A stretch of 64,000 bases of DNA from Croceibacterium sp. TMG7-5b_MA50 (lineage in GTDB: Bacteria > Pseudomonadota > Alphaproteobacteria > Sphingomonadales > Sphingomonadaceae): the NCBI RefSeq assembly GCF_039830145.1, contig NZ_CP156082.1, positions 1,878,001-1,942,000 of the forward strand. The letters run 5' to 3'. Below the pieces are notes generated by a model that was not told where the DNA came from, did no database searches, and saw only the letters and a list, made by a program, of their open reading frames with translations. Shown piece after piece: positions 26,804 through 34,580 of this stretch. Numbering within the stretch: the first letter of the stretch is position 1; each line of letters begins with the position of its first letter. The position numbers were made by a program, and so were the translations under genes.

Positions 26804-27892
26804 TCAAGCCATGCAGGCTTGCGAGTTGACGCGGGTATGGGTGGCCATGATCCGCGCGATCCCTTCGGGCGTGGTCACCGCGTCCCACTGCCCCTGCTCC
26901 CATGTCCCGCCCAGCAGGATGCCGTCGGCCCGCGGAAACATGTATCCACCCAGCATGTAGGCATAATCGATTTCCGCCTGAGGCAGCAGCACCGCCAGCT
27001 GCCCGCGCTTGGGCCCAAGGTGCGCGTCGTCGAACAGGTGATGGCTGCCAAGCCCGGTGCAGTTGAACACCAGCCGCTCGGGCAGCGCGGCGACATCCTG
27101 CGGCGTGGCGAAGCGCCGAACCACGATGCGCCCGCCCGACGCCAGGAACTCGGCGGTGAGATAGCGCAGGAACCGGCCGACCTCGACATACATGGTCTGG
27201 TAGCGGCTGACGGGACGGCCAAACGGGCTGTCGGCGGCGGACAGCACTTCGCGCCCGGCCATGAACCGCGCCATCGTGGGGGAACTCGGCGGGCGCGTCC
27301 CCTCGTCATAGGTCGCCAGCCAGCGGACGCCGGTGTCGCTGCCGGTCAGCAATTGCCAGCGATGCCAGGTGAAGGCGCACGCCGCCTCGAACTGCGCCAG
27401 CCACGCGGCATCGACATGCTCGCGCTCGAACACGCTGGCCGGCACGATCTGCCCGCCAGCGATGTTGCTGGTGGTATCGGGCGGCAGCGCGGCGGCGTAA
27501 ATCGTCACCTGCCGCCCACGTTCCTGCGCCAGCCGTGCGGTGGTCAGGCCCGCGATCCCCGCGCCCAGCACCACCACGGCGCCTTCCCGCGCCGGCAGGC
27601 CGATCTCGGTCGCCAGACTGGCGGTTCCCCAGGACAGCGTGATCCCGCCGCCCCCATGACCGTAATTGTGGACCACCAGCGTCCCGCCCAGCGGCTCCGC
27701 CCGGACCACGAAGCCGCTGGGGCGATAGGGGCGCAGGCCCGCGATCGTGCGGATCACCCGTTCGGGCGAGACCATCACGCGCGGCAGGCAAGCCCCGCCA
27801 ACCTGCCCGGCCACAAGTGCCGGGCGAATGGTGGTGCAGCCGCCAAGCAGGCCCGCTGCGGCGAAGGCGGAAAGGAAGTGGCGCCGGTCCAT
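26804..27892 (-). CDS. FAD-dependent oxidoreductase, D-amino-acid oxidase-like, exported
   Basis: A 362-residue flavoprotein. The N-terminus MDRRHFLSAFAAAGLLGGC combines an Arg-Arg leader with a lipobox. The FAD site VVVLGAGIAGLTTARLAQERG lies near 120-140, and the C-terminal half (NCTGLGSHHLFDD, RADGILLGGTWEQGQWD) resembles D-amino acid or D-aspartate oxidases. A leading region of about 85 residues precedes the FAD fold. It would oxidatively deaminate a D-amino acid or related amine, perhaps in the periplasm. It sits between hslV and hslU, 28 and 33 bases from them. The substrate is unknown. Confidence 0.8.
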   Translation of the reverse strand: MDRRHFLSAFAAAGLLGGCTTIRPALVAGQVGGACLPRVMVSPERVIRTIAGLRPYRPSGFVVRAEPLGGTLVVHNYGHGGGGITLSWGTASLATEIGLPAREGAVVVLGAGIAGLTTARLAQERGRQVTIYAAALPPDTTSNIAGGQIVPASVFEREHVDAAWLAQFEAACAFTWHRWQLLTGSDTGVRWLATYDEGTRPPSSPTMARFMAGREVLSAADSPFGRPVSRYQTMYVEVGRFLRYLTAEFLASGGRIVVRRFATPQDVAALPERLVFNCTGLGSHHLFDDAHLGPKRGQLAVLLPQAEIDYAYMLGGYMFPRADGILLGGTWEQGQWDAVTTPEGIARIMATHTRVNSQACMA

Positions 27893-27920
27893 AGGTGGAC
27901 CAGCCTAATGCGCGCGGGCG

Positions 27921-28502
27921 TCAGCCGCCAATCGTTTCAACCGTCACCCGGTCATTGGTGAACACGCACACCTCCGCCGCGACGGCCATGGCGCGCCGGG
28001 CGATCACCTCGGCATCCTGCTCGTAGTCAGACAGCGCCCGAGCCGCGGCGAGCGCGTAATTGCCGCCGCTGCCGATCGCGGCGATCTCGCCCTCCGGCTC
28101 CAGCACGTCGCCATTGCCGGTCAGCACCAGCAGCGTATCAGCATCGGCGACGATCATCAGCGCTTCCAGGTTGCGCAGGTACTTGTCGGTGCGCCAGTCC
28201 TTGGCCAGCTCCACCGCCGCCCGCAGCAACTGGCCGCTGTGCTGCTCCAGCTTGCGCTCCAGCCGTTCGAACAGGGTGAAGGCATCGGCAGTCGCCCCGG
28301 CGAAGCCGGCGATCACCTTGGGCACACCGTCCGGCCCGGCGGCACCGATCCGGCGCACCTTGCGCGCGTTCGGCTTCATCACCGTGTTGCCCATCGACAC
28401 CTGCCCGTCGCCCGCGATCACGGTCTTGCCGTTCCGCCTGACGCCGATGATGGTGGTTCCGTGCCACTGAATCAGGCCGTGGCTTGCCCTGCTATCGTCC
28501 AT
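27921..28502 (-). CDS. hslV: ATP-dependent protease peptidase subunit HslV
   Basis: A 193-residue N-terminal nucleophile peptidase. The mature catalytic Thr lies in [21 protein letters not shown] near residue 14, so a short propeptide is removed as in other alphaproteobacteria. [14 protein letters not shown] near 140 is conserved. I chose the ATG at 28502; an ATG-equivalent at 28541 would extend the propeptide with unlike residues. It should assemble as a double hexamer capped by HslU, encoded beyond the intervening oxidoreductase gene. Confidence 0.95.
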   Translation of the reverse strand: MDDSRASHGLIQWHGTTIIGVRRNGKTVIAGDGQVSMGNTVMKPNARKVRRIGAAGPDGVPKVIAGFAGATADAFTLFERLERKLEQHSGQLLRAAVELAKDWRTDKYLRNLEALMIVADADTLLVLTGNGDVLEPEGEIAAIGSGGNYALAAARALSDYEQDAEVIARRAMAVAAEVCVFTNDRVTVETIGG

Positions 28503-28547
28503 GGCGCGGCATATGGGGCCACGGCCGGACGCTTCAAGCAACCTGCC

Positions 28548-29033
28548 TTACGGGCCGGTCGCGCCACCCGGCTGCTGCCCGCCCATCCCGGCCGCGCCCA
28601 CCTGGCCGATATTGCCGAACAGATCCTCCAGGAAGCTGCGGTCACGGCCGAGCGTCGGGGTAGCGGCACCATCGGGGCTCAGCCGCACGACATCGTCCAT
28701 CCCGCTCCGCTGCGCGCTGGCGACATTGCCCGCCTCGTCGAAGGTGACGGCAAGGACCGTGTGCTCCACGAAGCGCGGGTCGGTGAACGGCGCCTGCGCC
28801 GTCGTGCTGCCGATATAGTACCACACCGGCTGCCCGAACTGGCTGGTGAAGGTCGGCTGGCCCAGCGTCCGTTCGACGGACACGCGGTTGTCCACGCCCG
28901 GCTGGACCGACCCGATCAGCACCGGATCGGTGATGTAGCCGCGATGCTGACGAATGGAACTGCACCCGCCTGTCGCCAAGGCCATCGTCCCGGCCAGCGC
29001 CAGCAGCAGCCCAACCCGTGTCACACCCTGCAT
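28548..29033 (-). CDS. bamE: Outer-membrane assembly factor BamE
   Basis: A 161-residue lipoprotein with lipobox ATGGC (Cys near 24). The SmpA/OmlA fold motifs VQPGVDNRVSVERTLGQPTF and PVWYYIG are present near 45-75. It belongs to the Bam complex that folds beta-barrel proteins into the outer membrane. The alphaproteobacterial form carries a C-terminal extension, here Gly-rich (NIGQVGAAGMGG). The ATG at 29033 starts right at the signal peptide; the frame is open upstream without coding character. It is divergent from the bc1 chaperone gene. Confidence 0.9.
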   Translation of the reverse strand: MQGVTRVGLLLALAGTMALATGGCSSIRQHRGYITDPVLIGSVQPGVDNRVSVERTLGQPTFTSQFGQPVWYYIGSTTAQAPFTDPRFVEHTVLAVTFDEAGNVASAQRSGMDDVVRLSPDGAATPTLGRDRSFLEDLFGNIGQVGAAGMGGQQPGGATGP

Positions 29034-29068
29034 CGCTCGCCTTCCAACGCTTCCGTCACCAGCCCCGT

Positions 29069-29082
29069 CACCTATATAGGTG
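29069..29082. promoter_or_regulatory. 14-bp perfect palindrome between bamE and the bc1 chaperone gene
   Basis: CACCTATATAGGTG reads the same on both strands and lies in the 170-bp divergent gap, 36 bases from the bamE start. Its TATA core could serve as overlapping -10 elements for both directions, or as an operator. No further conserved site was recognised. Confidence 0.4.
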
Positions 29083-29203
29083 CCGCCTATATCGGGAAAG
29101 CGCCGGCCATAGAGGCGGGCCTGCCCTGTGGCAACACACGGGTAAACCCTGCCGTTGCGAGGCGCGCATTGAACCACCGGTGAATAGGAGGCAAAGCCGC
29201 CCG

Positions 29204-29725
29204 ATGTCCGCCCTCTCCCGCCTGTTCCGTCCCCGACCCGACCCGCGCGGGCAATTGCGGCCGCTGTGGCATCGCGTCGTGGAGGTCTCCCGCGCAGAAC
29301 GCTGGTACCGGCAGGGCGGCGTCGCCGACAGCGTCCCCGGCCGGTTCGACATGATCGCGACGATCCTGGCGCTGGTGCTGCTACGGCTGGAGGCGGCGGA
29401 TGCCCCGCCCGAACATGGCGTTCACCTGACCGAACTGTTCGTGGCCGACATGGATCGGCAATTGCGCGAGAGCGGCGTCGGCGACCTGGTCGTCGGCAAG
29501 AAGATCGGCCGCCTGGTCGCCGCGCTCGGCGGGCGGCTGGGCGCGCTGCGCGATGCCTTCGCCCCCACGGCCGATCCCGCGCTGCTGGAGGATGCGGTGC
29601 GCCGCAACGTCACCCTGAACGATGGCGCGGAGGCCACGCCGCTGGCGGATCTGCTGCGGCAGTACCACGCCGCGCTCGCCACATATTCGCCCGATACGAT
29701 CCTCGCCGCGGAGCTGCCGCAATGA
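29204..29725 (+). CDS. Ubiquinol-cytochrome c chaperone family protein
   Basis: A 173-residue protein of the CBP3/UQCC family that aids assembly of the cytochrome bc1 complex. Recognisable parts are YRQGGVADSVPGRFDMIATILALVL near 37-60, FVADMDRQLRESGVGDLVVGKKIG near 83-105 and a C-terminal LLRQYHAALA. AGGAGG lies about ten bases before the ATG. It overlaps the DUF177 gene by 4 bp (ATGA). The bamE / chaperone / DUF177 arrangement is common in alphaproteobacteria. Confidence 0.88.
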   Translation: MSALSRLFRPRPDPRGQLRPLWHRVVEVSRAERWYRQGGVADSVPGRFDMIATILALVLLRLEAADAPPEHGVHLTELFVADMDRQLRESGVGDLVVGKKIGRLVAALGGRLGALRDAFAPTADPALLEDAVRRNVTLNDGAEATPLADLLRQYHAALATYSPDTILAAELPQ

Positions 29726-30231
29726 CCGACGCGCCCGAACTGTCCCGCATCATCGACCGCCGCCACCTGACCGCCCGCCCGGTGCGGGTCGAGGCGGATG
29801 CTGACGAGCGCAAGCGGCTGGCCACCCGCTTCGGCCTGGTCGCCGTCGACCGGCTGGAGGCGGAGCTGGCCCTGGTGGCCGAAGGGGAGCGGGTCACCGC
29901 CACCGGCCGCCTCACCGCTGCCATCGTGCAAAGCTGCGCGGTCTCCGGTGACGACCTGCCGGCGACGATCGACGAGAAGCTGACGCTGGTCTTCGTGCCC
30001 GAGCAGCCGATCGAGGCGGAGGAGGTCGAACTGGAAGAGGCCGAGTTGGACGAGATCGCCTATACCGGCACCACCTTCGACTTGGGGGAAGCGATGGCGC
30101 AGAGCCTGGCGCTGGCGATCGACCCCTATGCCTGCGGGCCGGAAGCCGATCGCGTGCGGGAGGAGGCGGGCCTCAACCAGCCGGGTGCGGGTGGACCGTT
30201 CGCGGCGCTGGCGCAGCTGCGGAAGAACTGA
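29722..30231 (+). CDS. DUF177 (YceD-like) protein
   Basis: A 169-residue member of the YceD family, whose bacterial and plant members are linked to 23S rRNA accumulation and ribosome biogenesis. TGRLTAAIVQSCAVSGDDL near 75-92, a strongly acidic stretch (EAEEVELEEAELDE) and DPYACGPEADRVR near 135 are conserved; GGPFAALAQLRKN closes it. It is coupled to the chaperone gene through ATGA. plsX, often found next, is absent here. The 3' end overlaps the convergent DUF1440-like gene by 59 bp. Confidence 0.88.
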   Translation: MTDAPELSRIIDRRHLTARPVRVEADADERKRLATRFGLVAVDRLEAELALVAEGERVTATGRLTAAIVQSCAVSGDDLPATIDEKLTLVFVPEQPIEAEEVELEEAELDEIAYTGTTFDLGEAMAQSLALAIDPYACGPEADRVREEAGLNQPGAGGPFAALAQLRKN

Positions 30232-31294
30232 GCGCCGCGTTCCGGGCCGCCTCCAGCCGCTGCTGCCGCGCCTCCCGCCGGCGCTTCAGCACGGCGAAGC
30301 CGGTGATCGCCGCGGTTCCGGCCAGGCACATCGTATCCTCCACCACGCCGACAGGCAGGTCGCGCCCCAATGCGCGGGAGGCGAAGGCGCGCACGCGGTA
30401 GCCGAGGTACGCCCCGGCAACCGCACCCGCCGCGCCGATCAGCGCCGCCTGCGTCCGCTCCTCCGGCCGGGCGATCGCCGCCGCCGACAGGGCCGCGCCC
30501 GCCATTCGCCCGCCGATCGCCATCGGGTCGGTCCGGTCGGGCGTGCCCGGCTGCACATCGACGTAATATTCCGCCGCCGCGCCGATCGTGAACAGGCCGG
30601 CGGTCAGCGGATGCGCCAGGAAGGCGAGACGGCTGCCGTCCAGCTTCAGCGCGCCACTCGCCGCCGCCAGGCTGACGATGGCCGGCGGCGTCATCGTGCG
30701 CTGGCCATTGGCCATGCCCAATGCGAAGGGCAACGCGGCCTCCTCCAGCGGCAGGGGCGTGTAGTCGCGGCTCTCGGCCGCATCGGGCCGATCGCGTAGT
30801 GCCCGGCGCACCGCCTCCGTCGCCATGCCGAACACGACGTGGGACAGGTAGGCATAGGCGTGGGTGCGCAGGCTGTAATGCCAGGCCGGCCGGGCAAGCC
30901 CGGTCAGCGGCACGGCCAATTGGTCGATCAGCGTGGCGCTGGCGATCCCGAACAGCGCGCCGCGTCCGGCGGTCGCAGGACGATACCGCTCCGCCAGCAG
31001 GCCGTACACGGCCCCGGTCAGCCCGCCGATCACGTAATGCACAGCGCTGCCGGCGGCGGCCCGATCGCGCTTGGGCACGTCGCTGCCGCTCACCAGCCGG
31101 GCGACGATATTGGCCGCCTTCTCCGGTGCGGGCGTCTGGTCGCCGTGATCGGGGCCCGACGGCTGGAACAGCGGGATCACCGCGCTCTGGAACCGGTCCA
31201 TGGCCCACGACGCGGCGAGGCCCGCCGCGAGGCCGCCGGCCGTACCGCGCATGTCGTCCAGCGCGCGGGGTGCCGGGATGGGATTGCTGGCCAT
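30173..31294 (-). CDS. DUF1440 (YagU-like) / DUF4126-like membrane protein
   Basis: A 373-residue membrane protein. The first half (AAGLAASWAMDRFQSAVIP, then AVHYVIGGLTGAVYGLLAE and SHVVFGMATEAVRR) resembles YagU-type inner-membrane proteins; the second half (ALGMANGQRTMTPPAIVSLA, later GAVAGAYLGYRVR) resembles DUF4126-like proteins. A fusion of two small membrane modules is inferred. The ATG at 31294 follows AGGAG. The end is Pro- and His-rich (RTVHPHPAG) and overlaps the DUF177 gene on the other strand by 59 bp. Function is unknown. Confidence 0.72.
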   Translation of the reverse strand: MASNPIPAPRALDDMRGTAGGLAAGLAASWAMDRFQSAVIPLFQPSGPDHGDQTPAPEKAANIVARLVSGSDVPKRDRAAAGSAVHYVIGGLTGAVYGLLAERYRPATAGRGALFGIASATLIDQLAVPLTGLARPAWHYSLRTHAYAYLSHVVFGMATEAVRRALRDRPDAAESRDYTPLPLEEAALPFALGMANGQRTMTPPAIVSLAAASGALKLDGSRLAFLAHPLTAGLFTIGAAAEYYVDVQPGTPDRTDPMAIGGRMAGAALSAAAIARPEERTQAALIGAAGAVAGAYLGYRVRAFASRALGRDLPVGVVEDTMCLAGTAAITGFAVLKRRREARQQRLEAARNAALSSSAAAPAPRTVHPHPAG

Positions 31295-31356
31295 GGGAGA
31301 ACTCCTGCTGTGTGGCCTGTCTACCCGGCGGAGAGGCGGCGGTTCCGCCGCCATTC

Positions 31357-31392
31357 AAACAAGAAAGGGCGGCACCCTCGCGGATGCCGCCC
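31357..31392 (-). terminator. Intrinsic terminator after the 63-residue gene
   Basis: On the minus strand GGGCGGCA and TGCCGCCC form an 8-bp perfect stem with a 10-base loop, followed by TTTCTTGTTT. It lies 30 bases after the stop of the small gene at 31423 and before the DUF1440-like gene, so the two genes are probably separate transcripts. Confidence 0.8.
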
Positions 31393-31422
31393 AGTCCTGT
31401 ATTGCGCGGATGGCAGGTGCGA

Positions 31423-31614
31423 TCAGCGCTTCTTGCCCATCTGGCTGGCGGCATAGCCACCCAGGGCCAGCGCCACCAGCTTGAACGGACCGACGCGCCG
31501 GAGCAGCGGAACCGCCAGCGCGCCGACCAGTGCACCACCGGTGCCGCCGATCCCGCCACGCGCCTTTTCCGCCACCCGCGCGCCGATCGCGGCGCCAATC
31601 ATCTTGCCGATCAT
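31423..31614 (-). CDS. Small Gly/Ala-rich membrane-associated protein
   Basis: A 63-residue protein starting MIGKMIGAAIGARVAEKARG, with a second hydrophobic segment near 42-57 (PFKLVALALGGYAAS) and a basic end (MGKKR). It resembles small glycine-rich proteins common in sphingomonads, but I know no assigned function. The ATG at 31614 follows AAGGAGA. It has its own terminator and a possible general-stress promoter, so it looks like a monocistronic unit. Confidence 0.75.
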   Translation of the reverse strand: MIGKMIGAAIGARVAEKARGGIGGTGGALVGALAVPLLRRVGPFKLVALALGGYAASQMGKKR

Positions 31615-31643
31615 GCACAGATCTCCTTCGATTACCTGTGGCA

Positions 31644-31668
31644 AGCGCGGGCCGTGGCGTTTGGTTCC
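31644..31668 (-). promoter_or_regulatory. Possible EcfG-type general stress promoter
   Basis: The minus strand reads GGAAC, 16 bases, then CGCT, close to the alphaproteobacterial EcfG consensus GGAAC-N16/17-CGTT, with one mismatch in the -10 box. It ends 30 bases before the ATG of the small gene at 31614. With only nine informative positions, a chance match is possible. Confidence 0.35.
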
Positions 31669-31686
31669 GGCAGGATGCGTGATGCC

Positions 31687-32697
31687 TCAGCGCCGCAGCA
31701 GCGCGGCCTCGCACTGATCCATCAGCGATTGCATGATCGTGGCCACCGGCTCCTCCTGCGTGACCATGCCGACGGATTGCCCGGCCATCAGGCTGCCATT
31801 CTCCACATCGCCGTCGATCACCGCGCGGCGCAGCGCACCGGCCCAGTAATGTTCGATCTGCAATTGTGCCTCGGCCATCTCCAGCGCCTCGGAGTCGAGT
31901 TGCCCGGCAACCTCGCGCTGCTTGGCGGTGAACAGCTCCGTCCCCTTGTTGCGCAGCGCCCGCACCGGGATCACCGGCAGGCGGGCATCCACCTGCACAC
32001 TCGCCACCGCATCGCGCGCGCCGGCGCGGAAAAACGCCTTCTTGAACGCAGGATGCGCGATGCTCTCGCTCGCGCAGGCGAACCGGGTGCCGAGCTGCAC
32101 GCCGACGGCGCCCATCTCCAGATAGCCGGCGATCGCCTCGCCCCGGCCGATCCCGCCGGCGACGAACACCAGGTGATCCTCGGCCAGCGCGGGCAGGAAT
32201 TCCTGCGCCAGCACGCTGGTGGACACGGGGCCGATATGGCCGCCCGCCTCCATCCCCTCGATCACCAGCGCATCGCCGCCGCTGCGCAGCAGCTTCTTGG
32301 CCAGGGCCAGCGTGGGCGCGAATACGATCACCTTGCCGCCGAAGGCCTTGATCGCCTCCACGCTGCCCTTGGGCGGAATGCCGCCCGCCAGCACGACGTG
32401 GCCGACCTGATGGCGACCGCAGACCGCGATCAGGTCGGTCAGCTGCGGGTGCATGGTGATGAGGTTCACGCCGAACGGCTTGTCGGTCAGCGCCTTGGTC
32501 GCGGTGATCTCCGCATCCAGCAGGTCCGGGCTCATCGCCCCGCAGGCGATCACGCCGAAGCCGCCGGCATTGCTGATCGCGGACACCAGGTTGCGTTCCG
32601 ACACCCAGCTCATCGCCCCGCACAACACCGCGTGTTCGGTGCCCAGGAACGCGGCCCCGCGGCGCATCAGCGCATGGGATTTGGGATAGGCGGACAT
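31687..32697 (-). CDS. Nitronate monooxygenase family flavoprotein
   Basis: A 336-residue FMN-dependent TIM-barrel protein of the 2-nitropropane dioxygenase family, which oxidises alkyl nitronates to carbonyls and nitrite. Visible motifs are GAMSWVSERNLVSAISNAGGFGVIA near 26-50 and EGMEAGGHIGP near 150. FVAGGIGRGEAIAGYLEMGAVGVQLGTRF near 180-208 corresponds to the phosphate-binding loops. The ATG at 32697 follows GAGGTC. It is divergent from the enoyl-CoA hydratase gene. Some relatives act as enoyl reductases, so the substrate is not certain. Confidence 0.87.
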   Translation of the reverse strand: MSAYPKSHALMRRGAAFLGTEHAVLCGAMSWVSERNLVSAISNAGGFGVIACGAMSPDLLDAEITATKALTDKPFGVNLITMHPQLTDLIAVCGRHQVGHVVLAGGIPPKGSVEAIKAFGGKVIVFAPTLALAKKLLRSGGDALVIEGMEAGGHIGPVSTSVLAQEFLPALAEDHLVFVAGGIGRGEAIAGYLEMGAVGVQLGTRFACASESIAHPAFKKAFFRAGARDAVASVQVDARLPVIPVRALRNKGTELFTAKQREVAGQLDSEALEMAEAQLQIEHYWAGALRRAVIDGDVENGSLMAGQSVGMVTQEEPVATIMQSLMDQCEAALLRR

Positions 32698-32768
32698 GAT
32701 TTGACCTCGACACAAGGAAGCCGCGCGCCTTAGGCAGACGCGGCGCACAGGGCAAGGAGAAGGCAGCG

Positions 32769-33551
32769 ATGGCCGATTACCGCACGATCAAGGTCGCGAC
32801 CGACGGTGCCGTCACGATGGTCACGCTGAACCGGCCGGAGGCGCTGAACGCGCTCTCCTCCGCCGTGCTGGAAGACCTGATCGCCGCCTTCACCGCGTTC
32901 GAGGCAGACGATACGCAGCGCTGCGCGGTCGTGACCGGCGAAGGCAAGGCGTTCGCCGCCGGCGCCGACATCAAGGAACTGGCCGCGACCTCCGCCGCGC
33001 AGTTCTACGCCAGCGACGGTCTGTCCCGCTGGCAAAGCCATCTCGTGCGCGCCACGCGCAAGCCGTGGATCGCCGCGGTCAACGGCTTCGCACTGGGTGG
33101 CGGGTGCGAGCTGGCGATGATGGCAGATCTGATCATTGCCGCCGACAGCGCGAAGTTCGGCCAGCCGGAGATCAAGCTGGGCACCATTCCTGGCATGGGT
33201 GGCACCCAGCGGCTGACCCGCGCGGTGGGACAGGCCAAAGCCATGGAACTGATCCTGACCGGCCGGATGATGGATGCGGCAGAAGCGGAAGCCGCCGGGC
33301 TGGTCGCCCGCGTGGTGCCCGCGGCGGAGCTGATGGACAATGCGCTGGAGACCGCCCGCACCATCGCCGCCATGCCCCCGCTGGCGGTGCTGGCGGCCAA
33401 GGAAACCGTCCACGCCGCCGCCAACCTGCCGCTGGAGGACGGCCTGGTGCTGGAACGCCGCCTCTTCCACCTGCTGGCCGGAACGGAGGATAAGGCGGAA
33501 GGCATGGCCGCCTTCATCGAGAAGCGCAGCGCGAAGTGGCAGGGGCGGTAG
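32769..33551 (+). CDS. Enoyl-CoA hydratase
   Basis: A 260-residue crotonase. FAAGADIKEL near 60 and GGGCELAMMADLIIAADSAKFGQPEIKLG near 110-138 hold the oxyanion hole and catalytic glutamates, followed by GTIPGMGGTQRL. It hydrates 2-trans-enoyl-CoA in beta-oxidation or amino-acid degradation and resembles EchA/PaaF-type enzymes. The ATG at 32769 follows AAGGAGA. No other fatty-acid gene is adjacent, so the pathway is not fixed. Confidence 0.92.
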   Translation: MADYRTIKVATDGAVTMVTLNRPEALNALSSAVLEDLIAAFTAFEADDTQRCAVVTGEGKAFAAGADIKELAATSAAQFYASDGLSRWQSHLVRATRKPWIAAVNGFALGGGCELAMMADLIIAADSAKFGQPEIKLGTIPGMGGTQRLTRAVGQAKAMELILTGRMMDAAEAEAAGLVARVVPAAELMDNALETARTIAAMPPLAVLAAKETVHAAANLPLEDGLVLERRLFHLLAGTEDKAEGMAAFIEKRSAKWQGR

Positions 33552-33703
33552 GCTTGCACCTCCTCCCTCGCCGGGGAGCTTGACGCCCACAATCGGGTTA
33601 AGGCTGTCCTACATTCTGCAGTGCTGACATAGCAGGCCGATGCCGCGCTATCCCCTCTCCACGCCTGTTGTCACCCGCCGACTGCCGCGTCATCCCGGCG
33701 TCA

Positions 33704-33732
33704 GGGAGGTGTAAACTTAGTGTCAACTTCCG
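33704..33732 (-). repeat. Dispersed repeat, copy 1
   Basis: The minus strand begins CGGAAGTTGACACTAAGTTT and continues to 33704. It differs at one base out of 29 from the plus-strand segment 56967-56995. Each copy contains AAGTTGACAC twice, separated by one T. This copy lies in the 208-base gap between the convergent enoyl-CoA hydratase and phosphomannose isomerase genes; nothing else was recognised in that gap. Confidence 0.75.
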
Positions 33733-33759
33733 GCGTAAGTGGCCGGTTTGCGACGATTA

Positions 33760-34563
33760 TTACGCCAGCGGCTGCGTGATCAGGCAGCTGCCATCCGCAG
33801 CGAAGCGAACCGCCTCGATCGACGATGCCAGCGCGCAGCCGCCCGGCTCCACGCTCTCGCCATCAACCACCGCCACGCCTGCGCGCGGGATCACCAGCAA
33901 GGGGCCCGAATACCGTGCGCCCGTCGCCGCGTCTGGGGTGCCATCCACCCGGTCCACCCGGAAGTGCGGCCCATCCACCAGCGCCACGTCGCCATGGTCG
34001 GGCAGATGCAGCCGGTTGGCAGGATCGTGCACTCCGGCCTGCGCCACTGCCACGCCATCGTCCAGGTGCAGCTCACGCGGGCGGCCGTAATCGTACAGGC
34101 GGTAGGTGATGTCGCTGTTCTGCTGAACCTCGATGATCGAGACCCCGCCGCCGATCGCGTGCACCGTGTTGGCGGGGATGTAGAAAAAGTCGCCCGCCTT
34201 CACCTGGTGCCAGACCATCTTCTGCTCGATGGAACCGTCTTCCGAAGCCGCCCGCAACTCGTCATCGCTCAGCTGGTGATCGAAGCCGATACCCAGTGTC
34301 GCGCCCTCGTCGGCATCGATCACCAGCCAGCATTCCTCCTTGCCCTGCTGGCCCAGGCCCATGGCCTGCGTCTGCGTGTCGGAGGGGTGGACCTGGATCG
34401 ACAGCTTCTCGCCGGCGAAAATGTACTTCACCAATAGCTGCGGCAGCTCGGCTGGCGGGTCGAACCAGATCTCCCCGATGCGCTTGCCCTCGGGCGCGGT
34501 GAACGGCGCGGGCAGCGTGTCCATGCCCCAGGGCTTCTCGACCGTCTTGGTGGGCAGCAGCAT
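33760..34563 (-). CDS. Mannose-6-phosphate isomerase, class I
   Basis: A 267-residue zinc enzyme of the short bacterial type, interconverting mannose-6-phosphate and fructose-6-phosphate. LSIQVHPSDTQTQAMG near 52 and GKEECWLVIDADEGA near 73 carry metal ligands. PANTVHAIGGGVSIIEVQQNSD near 140-160 matches the cupin core. The ATG at 34563 gives KPWGMDTLPAPF near the start. It lies 17 bases downstream of the GH130 gene, on the same strand, and may channel mannose from a mannoside to central metabolism or the reverse. Confidence 0.88.
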   Translation of the reverse strand: MLLPTKTVEKPWGMDTLPAPFTAPEGKRIGEIWFDPPAELPQLLVKYIFAGEKLSIQVHPSDTQTQAMGLGQQGKEECWLVIDADEGATLGIGFDHQLSDDELRAASEDGSIEQKMVWHQVKAGDFFYIPANTVHAIGGGVSIIEVQQNSDITYRLYDYGRPRELHLDDGVAVAQAGVHDPANRLHLPDHGDVALVDGPHFRVDRVDGTPDAATGARYSGPLLVIPRAGVAVVDGESVEPGGCALASSIEAVRFAADGSCLITQPLA

Positions 34564-34580
34564 CCTCGTCCCTGTTCTCG

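Noticed and set aside
25382-27961. 859-codon plus-strand frame opposite hslU and the oxidoreductase gene
   Set aside because: It spans two genuine genes on the other strand and shows shadow composition.
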